Assembly: GCA_943372215.1 (NCBI GenBank)
Contig: CALRXU020000004.1
Coordinates: 174,501 to 238,500 of the forward strand
Origin: UBA6183 sp943372215
Lineage (GTDB): Bacteria; Bacteroidota; Bacteroidia; UKL13-3
Direction: 5' to 3'
Length of the DNA stretch: 64,000 nt
A model generated the notes under the pieces. That model worked only from the letters and a program-made list of their open reading frames with translations. It was not told the DNA's origin and ran no database searches. This document shows positions 42,067 to 50,713 of the stretch, piece by piece (position 1 is the first letter of the stretch; the number at the start of each line of letters is the position of its first letter). A program made the position numbers and the translations under genes.

Positions 42067-43614
42067 TTAAGCTTGTTCGGCAGGCGTCTCGTGATGGTCT
42101 GTTTTTTCTGGCCTCATCTGTGGAAAAAACAACACGTCTTGTATAGAAGGTGTATTGGTCATAGTCATCACCAAACGATCAATACCAATACCAATACCCG
42201 CTGTAGGTGGCATGCCGTATTCCAAAGCACGTAAAAAGTCGTGGTCAATAAACATGGCCTCATCATCGCCCCGTTCCATCAAAGCCACCTGTTCCTCAAA
42301 CCTAGCCCTTTGGTCAATGGGGTCGTTTAGCTCCGAATAAGCATTGGCCAATTCCTTGCCATTTACCATCAACTCAAAACGTTCAACAAGTCCTGGTTGG
42401 CTGCGGTGTTTTTTGGTAAGTGGACTCATTTCCACCGGATAATCGGTGATAAATGTAGGTTGTATATAATTGCCTTCACACTTTGCTCCAAAAATCTCAT
42501 CAATCAATTTGCCTTTTCCAATATTATCGGCCACTTCAATATGCAACTTTTTACACACCTCGCGTAGCGCTGCTTCGTCCATCCCACTGATGTCTATTCC
42601 CGTAAATTCTTTTATTGAATCAAACATGGTAACCCGTTGAAATGGTCTCTTAAAATCAATAATTTTATTTCCAACTTGCACCTCAGTTTTACCATGCAAT
42701 TCAAGTGCAATCTTTTCAATCAACTCCTCGGTTAGGTCCATCATCCAGTTGTAGTCCTTGTAGGCCACATACAACTCCATCACGGTAAATTCCGGGTTAT
42801 GGGTGCGGTCCATCCCTTCATTGCGGAAGTTGCGCGAAAATTCGTACACCCCATCAAATCCGCCAACAATAAGTCTTTTTAAATATAACTCATTTGCAAT
42901 ACGCATATACATAGGCATATCAAGCGTGTTGTGATGGGTGATAAAAGGTCGTGCAGCGGCTCCTCCAGGTATAGCCTGCAACACAGGAGTATCAACCTCT
43001 AGATACCCCTTTTCGTTATAAAAATTCCTAATGGTATTTACCAATGCAGTGCGTTTAACAAACGTATCTTTAACAGCAGGGTTTATAATTAAATCAACAT
43101 AGCGCTGGCGGTAACGGAACTCAGGGTCAGTTACCGCATCAAACACTTCTCCATCCTTTTCTTTTACAATAGGTAATGGCTTTAATGCTTTTGATAACAA
43201 CTTAAACTCCTGTGCATGTATGGTGGTTTCGCCTGTTTTAGTTGTAAACACAAATCCCTTAATACCAATAATATCACCAATATCAACCAGCTTTTTAAAC
43301 ACCACTGCATACAAGGTTTTATCTTCTCCAGGGCAAATATCATCGCCCCTTAGGTAAACTTGTATTTTAGTGGTAGCATCCTGAATCACCAAGAAGCAGG
43401 CTTTACCCATGTCTCGCACACTCATTAATCGGCCAGCAATGCTCACATTTTTATATTCAATCTTTTGGTTTTCGTAGTTTTCCAGAATTTCTTTGGCAGA
43501 TACGTTTACCTCAAAAGTTTCAGCAGGGTATGGGTTGATGCCTAATTTTTCCAATTCGGCCAATTTGTTTCTGCGTAATATTTCTTGTTCGCTTAAGTGA
43601 TGCATGTGGCTCAT
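42067..43614 (-). CDS. lysS: Lysine-tRNA ligase (class II)
   Basis: Charges tRNA-Lys. The 515-residue protein has an N-terminal OB anticodon-binding domain (VSIAGRLMSVRDMGKACFLVIQD) and a class II core with motif 1 (FYNEKGYLEVDTPVLQ), motif 2 (FRNEGMDRTHNPEFTVMELY) and motif 3 (GMPPTAGIGIGIDRLVM), plus the TKTGETTIH and NELYLKRLIVGG segments. It has a short N-terminal extension (MSHMHHLSEQ). The TATTTTTG promoter box lies about 33 bases upstream of its start. It is a single-gene unit divergent from rlmN. Confidence 0.98.
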   Translation of the reverse strand: MSHMHHLSEQEILRRNKLAELEKLGINPYPAETFEVNVSAKEILENYENQKIEYKNVSIAGRLMSVRDMGKACFLVIQDATTKIQVYLRGDDICPGEDKTLYAVVFKKLVDIGDIIGIKGFVFTTKTGETTIHAQEFKLLSKALKPLPIVKEKDGEVFDAVTDPEFRYRQRYVDLIINPAVKDTFVKRTALVNTIRNFYNEKGYLEVDTPVLQAIPGGAAARPFITHHNTLDMPMYMRIANELYLKRLIVGGFDGVYEFSRNFRNEGMDRTHNPEFTVMELYVAYKDYNWMMDLTEELIEKIALELHGKTEVQVGNKIIDFKRPFQRVTMFDSIKEFTGIDISGMDEAALREVCKKLHIEVADNIGKGKLIDEIFGAKCEGNYIQPTFITDYPVEMSPLTKKHRSQPGLVERFELMVNGKELANAYSELNDPIDQRARFEEQVALMERGDDEAMFIDHDFLRALEYGMPPTAGIGIGIDRLVMTMTNTPSIQDVLFFPQMRPEKTDHHETPAEQA

Positions 43615-43646
43615 ATAAATAGGGTAGTGTAGATTTTATTGAGGCG

Positions 43647-43654
43647 CAAAAATA
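43647..43654 (-). promoter_or_regulatory. Promoter -7 box (TATTTTTG) for lysS
   Basis: On the minus strand TATTTTTG followed by CGCC, a TAnnTTTG match 33 bases before the lysS start codon. Confidence 0.5.
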
Positions 43655-43707
43655 ATAAAACCCTTGGCATTAATGCAGCATTGGTTTAATAATCTTAAAT
43701 TATGGTT

Positions 43708-43715
43708 TATCTTTG
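43708..43715 (+). promoter_or_regulatory. Promoter -7 box (TATCTTTG) for rlmN
   Basis: A perfect TAnnTTTG match followed by CACC, only 9 bases before the ATG at 43724. It decides the start: an upstream in-frame ATG at 43664 would put the promoter inside the gene. The mRNA would be almost leaderless. Confidence 0.62.
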
Positions 43716-43723
43716 CACCATTC

Positions 43724-44794
43724 ATGCAAACACCTCAAAATAAAACGGATATACGTGCACTAAGCCTAAGTGAGTTGAAAGAAGCCTTCTTACTCATGGG
43801 TGAAAAACCTTTTAGGGGAGGTCAGGTATATGAATGGCTTTGGAAAAAGAGCGCACATACTTTTGATGAAATGAGTAACCTGAGCAAGGAGCTGCGCGAA
43901 ACTTTAAAGGAGAAATTTGTAATCAATGCCATTGAGGTGGTGGATAAACAAGTGAGCAGTGACCGCACCATTAAAAGCAGTTTTCGGTTACATGACGGGC
44001 ATTTAATAGAAGGCGTTTTAATCCCTACTGGCGAAAGAATGACAGCTTGTGTTTCCAGCCAGGTGGGTTGCAGTTTAACTTGTAAATTCTGTGCCACCGG
44101 AAAAATGGACAGAATCAGAAACCTTACCCCAGATGAGATTTATGACCAAGTGGTGCATATTAGAAATTGGGCAGTGAAACATTATGGAATACCGCTAACC
44201 AATATTGTGTTTATGGGCATGGGTGAGCCGTTGTTAAACTATGCAAACGTGTTAAAGTCCATTGAAAAAATAACAGGCGAAGATGGATTGAATATGGCTA
44301 GTGACCGCATTACGGTGAGTACGGCAGGCATAGCAAAAATGATAAAAAAGCTAGCTGATGATAAGGTGAAGTTTAACCTGGCCCTTTCATTACATGCAGC
44401 AAATGATGCCAAACGAAACCTGATTATGCCCATTAACGAAAGCAATAGCTTGGAGAGTGTGATAGAAGCATTGCAGTATTTTAGCGAAAATGCAAGAGGC
44501 AAACTCACCTTTGAATACATTACTTTTAAAGACTTTAATGAAAATATAGAAGATGCTCGGGAGTTGGTAGCCATTTGTAAAAAAGTTCCTGCAAAAATCA
44601 ACATCATTGAATACAATCCCATTGGAGATGGGGTGTTTAGCAAGGCTGATTCAACCAAAATTGACCAGTTTCAACGTTATTTGGAGCGCAATGGCGTAAT
44701 TGCTACGGTACGCAGAAGCCGTGGTAAAGATATTGATGCTGCTTGTGGCCAATTGGCCAATAAAAAGCATGAGGATGCTTTGGTTAACGAATAA
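43724..44794 (+). CDS. rlmN: 23S rRNA (adenine-2503-C2)-methyltransferase
   Basis: Radical SAM dual-specificity RNA methyltransferase acting on 23S rRNA A2503 and some tRNAs. The 356-residue protein (from ATG 43724) has the radical-SAM cluster motif GCSLTCKFCATGK (CxxxCxxC), the SAM-binding NIVFMGMGEPLLNY, the SLHAANDAKRNLIMP segment and the C-terminal methyl-transfer Cys in DIDAACGQL. The first Cys at QVGC and this one are the catalytic pair. It is divergent from lysS; the two starts are 109 bp apart. Confidence 0.95.
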   Translation: MQTPQNKTDIRALSLSELKEAFLLMGEKPFRGGQVYEWLWKKSAHTFDEMSNLSKELRETLKEKFVINAIEVVDKQVSSDRTIKSSFRLHDGHLIEGVLIPTGERMTACVSSQVGCSLTCKFCATGKMDRIRNLTPDEIYDQVVHIRNWAVKHYGIPLTNIVFMGMGEPLLNYANVLKSIEKITGEDGLNMASDRITVSTAGIAKMIKKLADDKVKFNLALSLHAANDAKRNLIMPINESNSLESVIEALQYFSENARGKLTFEYITFKDFNENIEDARELVAICKKVPAKINIIEYNPIGDGVFSKADSTKIDQFQRYLERNGVIATVRRSRGKDIDAACGQLANKKHEDALVNE

Positions 44795-44903
44795 CAAGGT
44801 TGAATTTGCATTTTGGTTATTGTAGCTACAAGTAATGATACTTATCAACTTAATACTTACTTCATAATTTCTGGTTAATTTTGGTTAATAAATCCCAAAC
44901 GTT

Positions 44904-45725
44904 ATGATTAACCATATACTTGTACCCACTGATTTTTCAGATGTAGCCAATCGTGCACTGAAATATGCCTTGGTGTTGGCTGAAAAGTGTCAAGCCACAG
45001 TTGATATTTTGCATGTTAAGCAAGTGCCTTTGGTAGATGCAACGTTTCCGATGGAAACTTACCAATTGTTTATTGATGAAATGAACGCTACTGAAGAAGA
45101 AGGTGTTAAGAAACTAAAAGGCACTTTGTTGGCCAATACACCAGTGCACTTTACATTTCATTCCGCCACAGGATTTGTATCTGATGAAGTTTTAATGTTT
45201 GCTAAAGCGCACCAAACAGACCTCATTGTAATGGGAACAACAGGTGCCAGTGGCCTTGCAGAAATATTGATAGGCAGCAATACCGCATCCTTAATTGGCA
45301 AGTCTGAAATTCCCGTTTTGGTAATTCCTGCTGATTACCAGTTTAAAGGCGTAAATCAGGTTTTATATACCACAGATTACAATGAACCAGAATTTCCAGC
45401 AGTATCACGGTTGATGTTTTTTGTTGAATTGTTTGATGCCAAACTTACGGTATTGCATGTTAAAACAGAGTTTGATAACTATTTTAACGCTGAGGGCAAT
45501 TTCTTTAATAAAAACAAACAGCACATTGCTCAAAGTGTTGAAATAATAAATGTGGAGAACGACAATGTAATGAATGCCATTAGCAACTATTTGGAAGGGA
45601 ATAGCCCTGATTTAGTAGTTATCGCAAAGCACAACCGCAGTTTTTTTGACAGAATATTTCATAGAAGTTTAAGCAAGCAAATGGCTTACCACACCAAATT
45701 ACCATTATTGGTATTGCACAAATAA
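44904..45725 (+). CDS. Universal stress protein, tandem UspA domains
   Basis: A 273-residue cytoplasmic protein with two UspA folds. The first starts NHILVPTDFSDVANRALKYALVLAEK and ends with an ATP-binding-type loop GTTGASGLAEILIGSNTASLIGKSEIPVLVIP. The second (from about residue 150) has FVELFDAKLTVLHVK and VVIAKHNRSFFDRIFHRSLSK but a degraded ATP loop. The role is in general stress tolerance; targets are unknown. It is followed immediately by a strong bidirectional terminator. Confidence 0.93.
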   Translation: MINHILVPTDFSDVANRALKYALVLAEKCQATVDILHVKQVPLVDATFPMETYQLFIDEMNATEEEGVKKLKGTLLANTPVHFTFHSATGFVSDEVLMFAKAHQTDLIVMGTTGASGLAEILIGSNTASLIGKSEIPVLVIPADYQFKGVNQVLYTTDYNEPEFPAVSRLMFFVELFDAKLTVLHVKTEFDNYFNAEGNFFNKNKQHIAQSVEIINVENDNVMNAISNYLEGNSPDLVVIAKHNRSFFDRIFHRSLSKQMAYHTKLPLLVLHK

Positions 45726-45726
45726 A

Positions 45727-45761
45727 AATCTGGCGCCAAGGCAAAGCCTTGGCGCCAGATT
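45727..45761. terminator. Bidirectional terminator
   Basis: A perfect 16-bp stem AATCTGGCGCCAAGGC-aaa-GCCTTGGCGCCAGATT between the converging usp and Nfu genes. The minus strand has a T-run right after the stem; the plus strand has T8 about 10 bases later. Confidence 0.85.
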
Positions 45762-45780
45762 AGCGGTATCTTTTTTTTAA

Positions 45781-46356
45781 TTAAAGTGCGTGTGCAATCA
45801 CCTCTTTTACCTCAGGCACCATGCGGGTAAGCATACCTTCAATGCCGCGTTTTAGGGTTACTGTTGACGAAGGGCAACCGCTGCATGATCCACGCAATTC
45901 AACAGTTACAATGCCATTTTCAAAATCTCTGAAAGAAATTTGGCCACCATCTACTTCAACCGCAGGTTTAATGTAAGTATCCAATATCTCTTTAATTTGG
46001 GCCACCACAATATTATCTGTACCAAAGTCTTTAATCACCTCCTCAATTGGCTCATTCAATATGGGTTCTCCGGCAGCCACATAAGATTTTAAAAATTCTT
46101 TCATAATCGGAATAATCTCTTCCCATTCCACTTCAGGTGCGCGGGTAATGGTTACAAAATTATTCATAATAAACACCCCGTTTACGAAGTTAAACTCAAA
46201 CAAGTTTTTAGCCAATGGGGAATTTCCAGTGCTGCTGGCAGTTGGGAAATCGGCTGTTTGTTCAGGCAATATCATCCGGTTAAACACAAACTTCATGGTT
46301 TCCGGGTTAGGGGTTGATTCACTATATACGTCTAAAAATTCCTTAGTATCCATCAT
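45781..46356 (-). CDS. Nfu-type Fe-S cluster carrier
   Basis: Delivers Fe-S clusters to client enzymes. The 191-residue protein has an N-terminal scaffold domain (STPNPETMKFVFNRMILPEQT) and a C-terminal NifU domain with GSCSGCPSSTVTLKRGIEGML, the CxxC cluster ligand, and VEVDGGQISFRDF before it. This two-domain layout is that of bacterial NFU/NfuA-like carriers. Two adjacent ATG codons (46354-46356 or 46351-46353) are possible starts. A TACCTTTG promoter box lies about 20 bases upstream. Confidence 0.93.
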   Translation of the reverse strand: MMDTKEFLDVYSESTPNPETMKFVFNRMILPEQTADFPTASSTGNSPLAKNLFEFNFVNGVFIMNNFVTITRAPEVEWEEIIPIMKEFLKSYVAAGEPILNEPIEEVIKDFGTDNIVVAQIKEILDTYIKPAVEVDGGQISFRDFENGIVTVELRGSCSGCPSSTVTLKRGIEGMLTRMVPEVKEVIAHAL

Positions 46357-46375
46357 ATCTGTATATTATTTGGTG

Positions 46376-46383
46376 CAAAGGTA
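46376..46383 (-). promoter_or_regulatory. Promoter -7 box (TACCTTTG) for the Nfu gene
   Basis: On the minus strand TACCTTTG followed by CACC, the same core as at 21370, 20 bases before the start codon. Confidence 0.6.
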
Positions 46384-46445
46384 ACCAACTTTAGTCAATA
46401 GGCTATTAGTTTTGGTTATAAGGCGGTGATGGTTTAGTAATGCCA

Positions 46446-46964
46446 TTATTGCTTACTTGAAATCAGTAACTCCCATACCAACTGCTGCTCAAACCCCTTA
46501 GCAATGGCGTAACGGGCAACCTTAGCCCGCTTGCTTAATAGATTAGAATCCTTTGTTTCGTTCCATTTTTTATCCAGCAATTCCTGCAAGGTATCGGTGT
46601 AATCAGCCTCGTTAATTTCAGCTAAAGCACTTTTAATGCAATAATCAGAAACATCCCGGTGCTTAAGTTCCATCTTTATTTTAATGCGCCCCCATTGCTT
46701 TACCCTAAACTTACCTCCAGCAAATGCCTTAGCAAAACGCTCCTCATTTAAATAATTTTGTTCAATCAACGTGTGAATCAATGCCATTGCATCTTCTCCC
46801 CAAATGCCCCATTCTTTGAGCTTTTCAGTTACCTCTTGGTGGCAACGCTCCTGGTAGGCGCAAAAATTTGCTGCCTTCAGTAAGGCTTGCTGAGGAGTAA
46901 GTCTGTTGTTTGTGAGCTTTTCCAACTTTTGTTCAAAATTAAAAATAACGTTTACATTCTTCAC
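46446..46964 (-). CDS. recX: RecX-type regulator of recombinase A
   Basis: A 172-residue soluble helical protein of the RecX family, which binds RecA filaments and limits recombination. Characteristic segments are AANFCAYQERCHQEVTEKLKEWG, IEQNYLNEERFAKAFAGGKFRVKQWGRIKI and KHRDVSDYCIKSALAEI. The apparent start is GTG at 46964 (MKNVNVIF). recA is not in the window. It is divergent from the MFS gene, with only 18 bases between GTG and the MFS start. Confidence 0.9.
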   Translation of the reverse strand: MKNVNVIFNFEQKLEKLTNNRLTPQQALLKAANFCAYQERCHQEVTEKLKEWGIWGEDAMALIHTLIEQNYLNEERFAKAFAGGKFRVKQWGRIKIKMELKHRDVSDYCIKSALAEINEADYTDTLQELLDKKWNETKDSNLLSKRAKVARYAIAKGFEQQLVWELLISSKQ

Positions 46965-46966
46965 AT

Positions 46967-46974
46967 TACATTTG
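46967..46974 (+). promoter_or_regulatory. Promoter -7 box (TACATTTG) for the MFS gene
   Basis: TACATTTG followed by CC, 9 bases before the TTG start at 46983. Its position argues against any start upstream of 46975. Confidence 0.5.
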
Positions 46975-46982
46975 CCTTATCA

Positions 46983-48227
46983 TTGAAAAATAAATCAGCA
47001 CTTCATTTATTATTTACCGCAAATGGCATAAGTGGTTTTTCACAAGGCATAAGCATGATTGCCATACCTTGGTACTTTGCAAGTGTACAAGAAACCACCT
47101 ACTTTAATCAGGCCTATGGATTGATAACCTTTATGGTGCTTTTTTTTGGGCTATATGCTGGCACGCTGGTTGACAGATTTAGTAGAAAGAATAACTTTTT
47201 AGGAAATAGCCTCATTTGTGGGATACTTTTATTATTTATTGCTTTATTGGGATTTTACCAACAGGGCCTCAACCATTTTTGGGTAATAGCGGTATTTGCC
47301 ATCACCATGTTAAATTACAACATTCATTACCCAACCTTGTATGCCTTTGGTCAGGAAATCAGTGCTAAAGAAGATTACGGCAGGGTAAACTCCAACATAG
47401 AAATTGTTGGCCAAAGCACCAGTATCTTATCAGGTGGCATTGCGGCATTAATGTTGGATGGCTCAACACTAGATCTGGGTTTTGGTGGGTTAAGCATAGC
47501 CATTCCAAAGTGGGAAATTTGGGAAATATTTATGCTCAATGCGTTTACCTACTTGGTGGCTGCCACATTAATTTTTTTTATTAAGTATACCCCCATCAGC
47601 AATACCCAACACCAACCCCCAATATGGGAGCGGGTGAGGCAAGGTTTTACTTATTTAAAACAGCACCCACATTTATTGGTATTTGGATTGTTTAGTTACA
47701 GTGTATTTGCCATGTTGTTGGTTGAAGTTCATGCAGTTTTGCCTGCGTATGTAAACCATCACCTGCAAGAAAAAGGAAGTGTGTTTGCCATAGCTGATGG
47801 TATTTACGCGGTTGGGGCTTTAGCTGCTGGTTTGTTTGTAAACAAACTATTTACAGGATCATCAACCAGAAAAGTGGTAATTGTTTTAACCATTATAACG
47901 GCAGCCATATTTATTTGGGCTTTTGCAACAAAGGCTGTTTGGGTTATATATATTGTAAGTATTATTTTAGGCTTTAGTAATGCAGGTATTCGGGTGTTAA
48001 GGCTTACTTATTTATTTAATCAGGTGCCAAATGAGTTAATGGGAAGGGTAAATAGTATCTTTAATATGTCAAACGTATTAACACGCACACTTTTTATCTT
48101 TATCTTTTCCGTGCCGTTTTTTAATTTTGAAAACAATATCATTTGGGCATACCTTATCATGGCAATATTTCTGTTGTTCTCGGCAGGTATCCTCATGTTA
48201 AATAAACAAAAAACAACCACTTCTTAA
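46983..48227 (+). CDS. Major facilitator superfamily transporter
   Basis: A 414-residue inner-membrane transporter with about 12 hydrophobic segments. The N-terminus is LHLLFTANGISGFSQGISMIAIPWYF, and the loop after TM2-3 has AGTLVDRFSRKN, the conserved MFS Asp-Arg loop. A second-half loop has GLFVNKLFTGSSTRK. It resembles EntS-type exporters, but the substrate cannot be told. I use TTG at 46983 (MKNKSALH), because the promoter box at 46967-46974 lies just before it and no ATG is available. It is followed by murF-alr with a 11 bp gap. Confidence 0.85.
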   Translation: MKNKSALHLLFTANGISGFSQGISMIAIPWYFASVQETTYFNQAYGLITFMVLFFGLYAGTLVDRFSRKNNFLGNSLICGILLLFIALLGFYQQGLNHFWVIAVFAITMLNYNIHYPTLYAFGQEISAKEDYGRVNSNIEIVGQSTSILSGGIAALMLDGSTLDLGFGGLSIAIPKWEIWEIFMLNAFTYLVAATLIFFIKYTPISNTQHQPPIWERVRQGFTYLKQHPHLLVFGLFSYSVFAMLLVEVHAVLPAYVNHHLQEKGSVFAIADGIYAVGALAAGLFVNKLFTGSSTRKVVIVLTIITAAIFIWAFATKAVWVIYIVSIILGFSNAGIRVLRLTYLFNQVPNELMGRVNSIFNMSNVLTRTLFIFIFSVPFFNFENNIIWAYLIMAIFLLFSAGILMLNKQKTTTS

Positions 48228-48238
48228 CGCATCATGTA

Positions 48239-50713
48239 ATGCAATATCACATACTGAATATAGCGGATATCATTGCAGGCAAGTTGGTTCAACAACAAGC
48301 CGATTCTGCTTACATGCCCATCGCCCACTTGCTTATTGATTCTAGGAAAGTCATATACCCTGAATCATCAGTATTTATTGCGATACGTGGGGTACGTAAT
48401 AACGGACATGACTATCTTGAGGATATTTACCACGCGGGCATTCGCAATTTTATTGTGGAAGCTTCTGCCGGGGTTAAACTGCCAGAAGATACCAATGTGG
48501 TTGAAGTGGAAAGTGGCCTAGCGGCCTTGCAACAGCTGGCTGCATTTCATCGTGCGCAATTTAAATGCCCGGTTGTTGGCATCACGGGGAGTAATGGCAA
48601 AACCATTGTAAAAGAGTGGTTGTACCATTTGTTAAAAGAAGATGTACACACCATACGCAACCCCAAAAGTTTTAATTCTCAGGTAGGTGTTCCTTTAAGC
48701 GTTTGGGCTATGGATGAAACGCACCAACTTGGATTGTTTGAGGCGGGTATCTCACAAAAGCACGAAATGGAGTTTTTACAACCCATTATCAAACCCGATA
48801 TTGGAATTTTTACGTATTTGGGATCGGCCCACGATGAAGGATTTGCCAGCCAAGAGGAGAAGCTAACAGAGAAACTAAAGCTGTTTAAAGAAGCACACAT
48901 GTTGGTTTTTTGTGCTGACCAACCAATAGTAACCAAAGGAGTTACCCAACTTTTAGTGGAGCAAAACCCAAGCTTGAATGTGGTAAGTTGGAGCCGCAAC
49001 CAAAAGGATGCAACCATTCAGTTTGAAGTAGATTACCGTTATCAATATGCTGTAATTACCACACGAAAAGGTTCTCAAACGTTAAACATCAATATCCCTT
49101 TTGTAGATGAAGCAAGCGTGATGAACGCCTGCACCTGTTTTGCCTTTTTAATTGCCATCAATAGAATAAGTACTGATGTGCTAAAGCGGTTTGAGGAACT
49201 GCAGCCCATTGAAATGCGCATGCAATTAAAAGAAGGATTTAACAATTGTGTGATTATAAATGATAGTTACAATGCTGATGTGAATGCCTTGCAGATTGCA
49301 TTGGATTTTATGGAGCAACAAAGTGCTGGATATACCAAAACGGTTATCTTAAGTGATTTGTTGCAAAGCGGACTAAACAACCATGAGTTATATAGCCACA
49401 TCGCCTCACTCATTAAACAGCACCATGTAAACCGGTTTATTGGTATTGGTGAGGCATTGCATAACCACAAACATTTGTTTGAGCCAAATAGTTTGTTTTA
49501 CGAAGACACGACAGCTTTTATCAACGATTTTAAAAGCCTGGATTTTAACCACCAGATTATATTGGTAAAGGGGGCACGTAAATTTGCGTTTGAACGCATT
49601 ACCAACCTGCTTGAGAAAAAAGTACACGAAACCATTTTTGAAATTAACCTCAACGCCATGGTGCATAACCTAAATGTGTACAAGCAAAAATTAAACAAGG
49701 GGGTTAAGTTAATGGGGATGGTAAAAGCATTTAGCTACGGGGCCGGTAGCTACGAAATTGCCAAAGTAATGGAATATAGTAGGGTTGACTACTTAGCAGT
49801 GGCTTATGCTGATGAAGGGGTTGCCCTTCGTAAGGCAGAGATAAAATTGCCCATTATGGTGATGAATCCAGAACCAGTTGCTTTTGATGCCATTATTCAA
49901 TACAATTTAGAGCCTGAAGTATACAATTTGTTTATACTTGAACAGCTCATAAAAGCATGCAACGGGCAAGAAATAAGCATACACATTGAAGTTGATACAG
50001 GCATGAAAAGATTGGGTTTTGATGAAGAAGAGCTGGATGAGCTCATAACCATACTCAATCAGAACCATAACCTGCGTGTTAAAACCATTTTTTCTCATTT
50101 GGCTGCAAGTGACGAAAAAAAGCACGACTTGTTTACCCATGAGCAGATTCAGAAGTTTGAACGCATGTGCCATAAAATCAAATCAGCATTTAATTACCCC
50201 ATACTTTGCCATATTTTAAATAGCGGAGGCATAGTTCGTTTCCCTAATGCGCAATTTGATATGGTGCGTTTAGGCATTGGATTGTATGGAATAGACCCTA
50301 CGGAAAAACTACAAAAACAATTACAACCTGTTGGCACACTGAAAACGGTTATTTCACAGATACGTAAAGTGAAATCACATGAAACAGTTGGCTATAGCCG
50401 CAAAGGCACCGTTCAGCGCGATGCACGAATTGCCGTAGTGGCTATTGGTTATGCAGATGGGTTAAACCGTAAATTCAGCAACGGGAAGGGACATATGCTC
50501 ATTAATGGACACAAGGCCCCGATTGTAGGCAAAATATGCATGGATATGACCATGATTGATGTTACTGACATCCAATGCAAAGAAGGTGATGAAGTGATTG
50601 TGCTGGGAAGGGAAATTGAAATCAATGAATTTGCCGATAAGCTAGGGACAATCCCTTATGAGGTACTCACCAGTATTTCACAACGTGTTAAACGCGTGTA
50701 TTATTACGAGTAA
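48239..50713 (+). CDS. murF-alr: Fused MurF ligase and alanine racemase
   Basis: An 824-residue bifunctional protein, a known fusion in Bacteroidota. The first ~460 residues are MurF (UDP-MurNAc-tripeptide:D-Ala-D-Ala ligase), with the ATP-binding GITGSNGKT near residue 115 and ILSDLLQSG later. The second part is the PLP alanine racemase: MGMVKAFSYGAG with the PLP lysine near residue 495, VGYSRKGTV and IGYADGLNR near 720-740, plus KICMDMTMIDVT. The fusion couples D-Ala supply to its use in peptidoglycan precursor synthesis. Its stop codon abuts the stop of the converging gene at 50714 with no spacer. Confidence 0.96.
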   Translation: MQYHILNIADIIAGKLVQQQADSAYMPIAHLLIDSRKVIYPESSVFIAIRGVRNNGHDYLEDIYHAGIRNFIVEASAGVKLPEDTNVVEVESGLAALQQLAAFHRAQFKCPVVGITGSNGKTIVKEWLYHLLKEDVHTIRNPKSFNSQVGVPLSVWAMDETHQLGLFEAGISQKHEMEFLQPIIKPDIGIFTYLGSAHDEGFASQEEKLTEKLKLFKEAHMLVFCADQPIVTKGVTQLLVEQNPSLNVVSWSRNQKDATIQFEVDYRYQYAVITTRKGSQTLNINIPFVDEASVMNACTCFAFLIAINRISTDVLKRFEELQPIEMRMQLKEGFNNCVIINDSYNADVNALQIALDFMEQQSAGYTKTVILSDLLQSGLNNHELYSHIASLIKQHHVNRFIGIGEALHNHKHLFEPNSLFYEDTTAFINDFKSLDFNHQIILVKGARKFAFERITNLLEKKVHETIFEINLNAMVHNLNVYKQKLNKGVKLMGMVKAFSYGAGSYEIAKVMEYSRVDYLAVAYADEGVALRKAEIKLPIMVMNPEPVAFDAIIQYNLEPEVYNLFILEQLIKACNGQEISIHIEVDTGMKRLGFDEEELDELITILNQNHNLRVKTIFSHLAASDEKKHDLFTHEQIQKFERMCHKIKSAFNYPILCHILNSGGIVRFPNAQFDMVRLGIGLYGIDPTEKLQKQLQPVGTLKTVISQIRKVKSHETVGYSRKGTVQRDARIAVVAIGYADGLNRKFSNGKGHMLINGHKAPIVGKICMDMTMIDVTDIQCKEGDEVIVLGREIEINEFADKLGTIPYEVLTSISQRVKRVYYYE

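Noticed and set aside
46887..46982. Upstream extension of the MFS gene
   Set aside because: It lies antisense to recX and puts the TACATTTG promoter inside the coding region.
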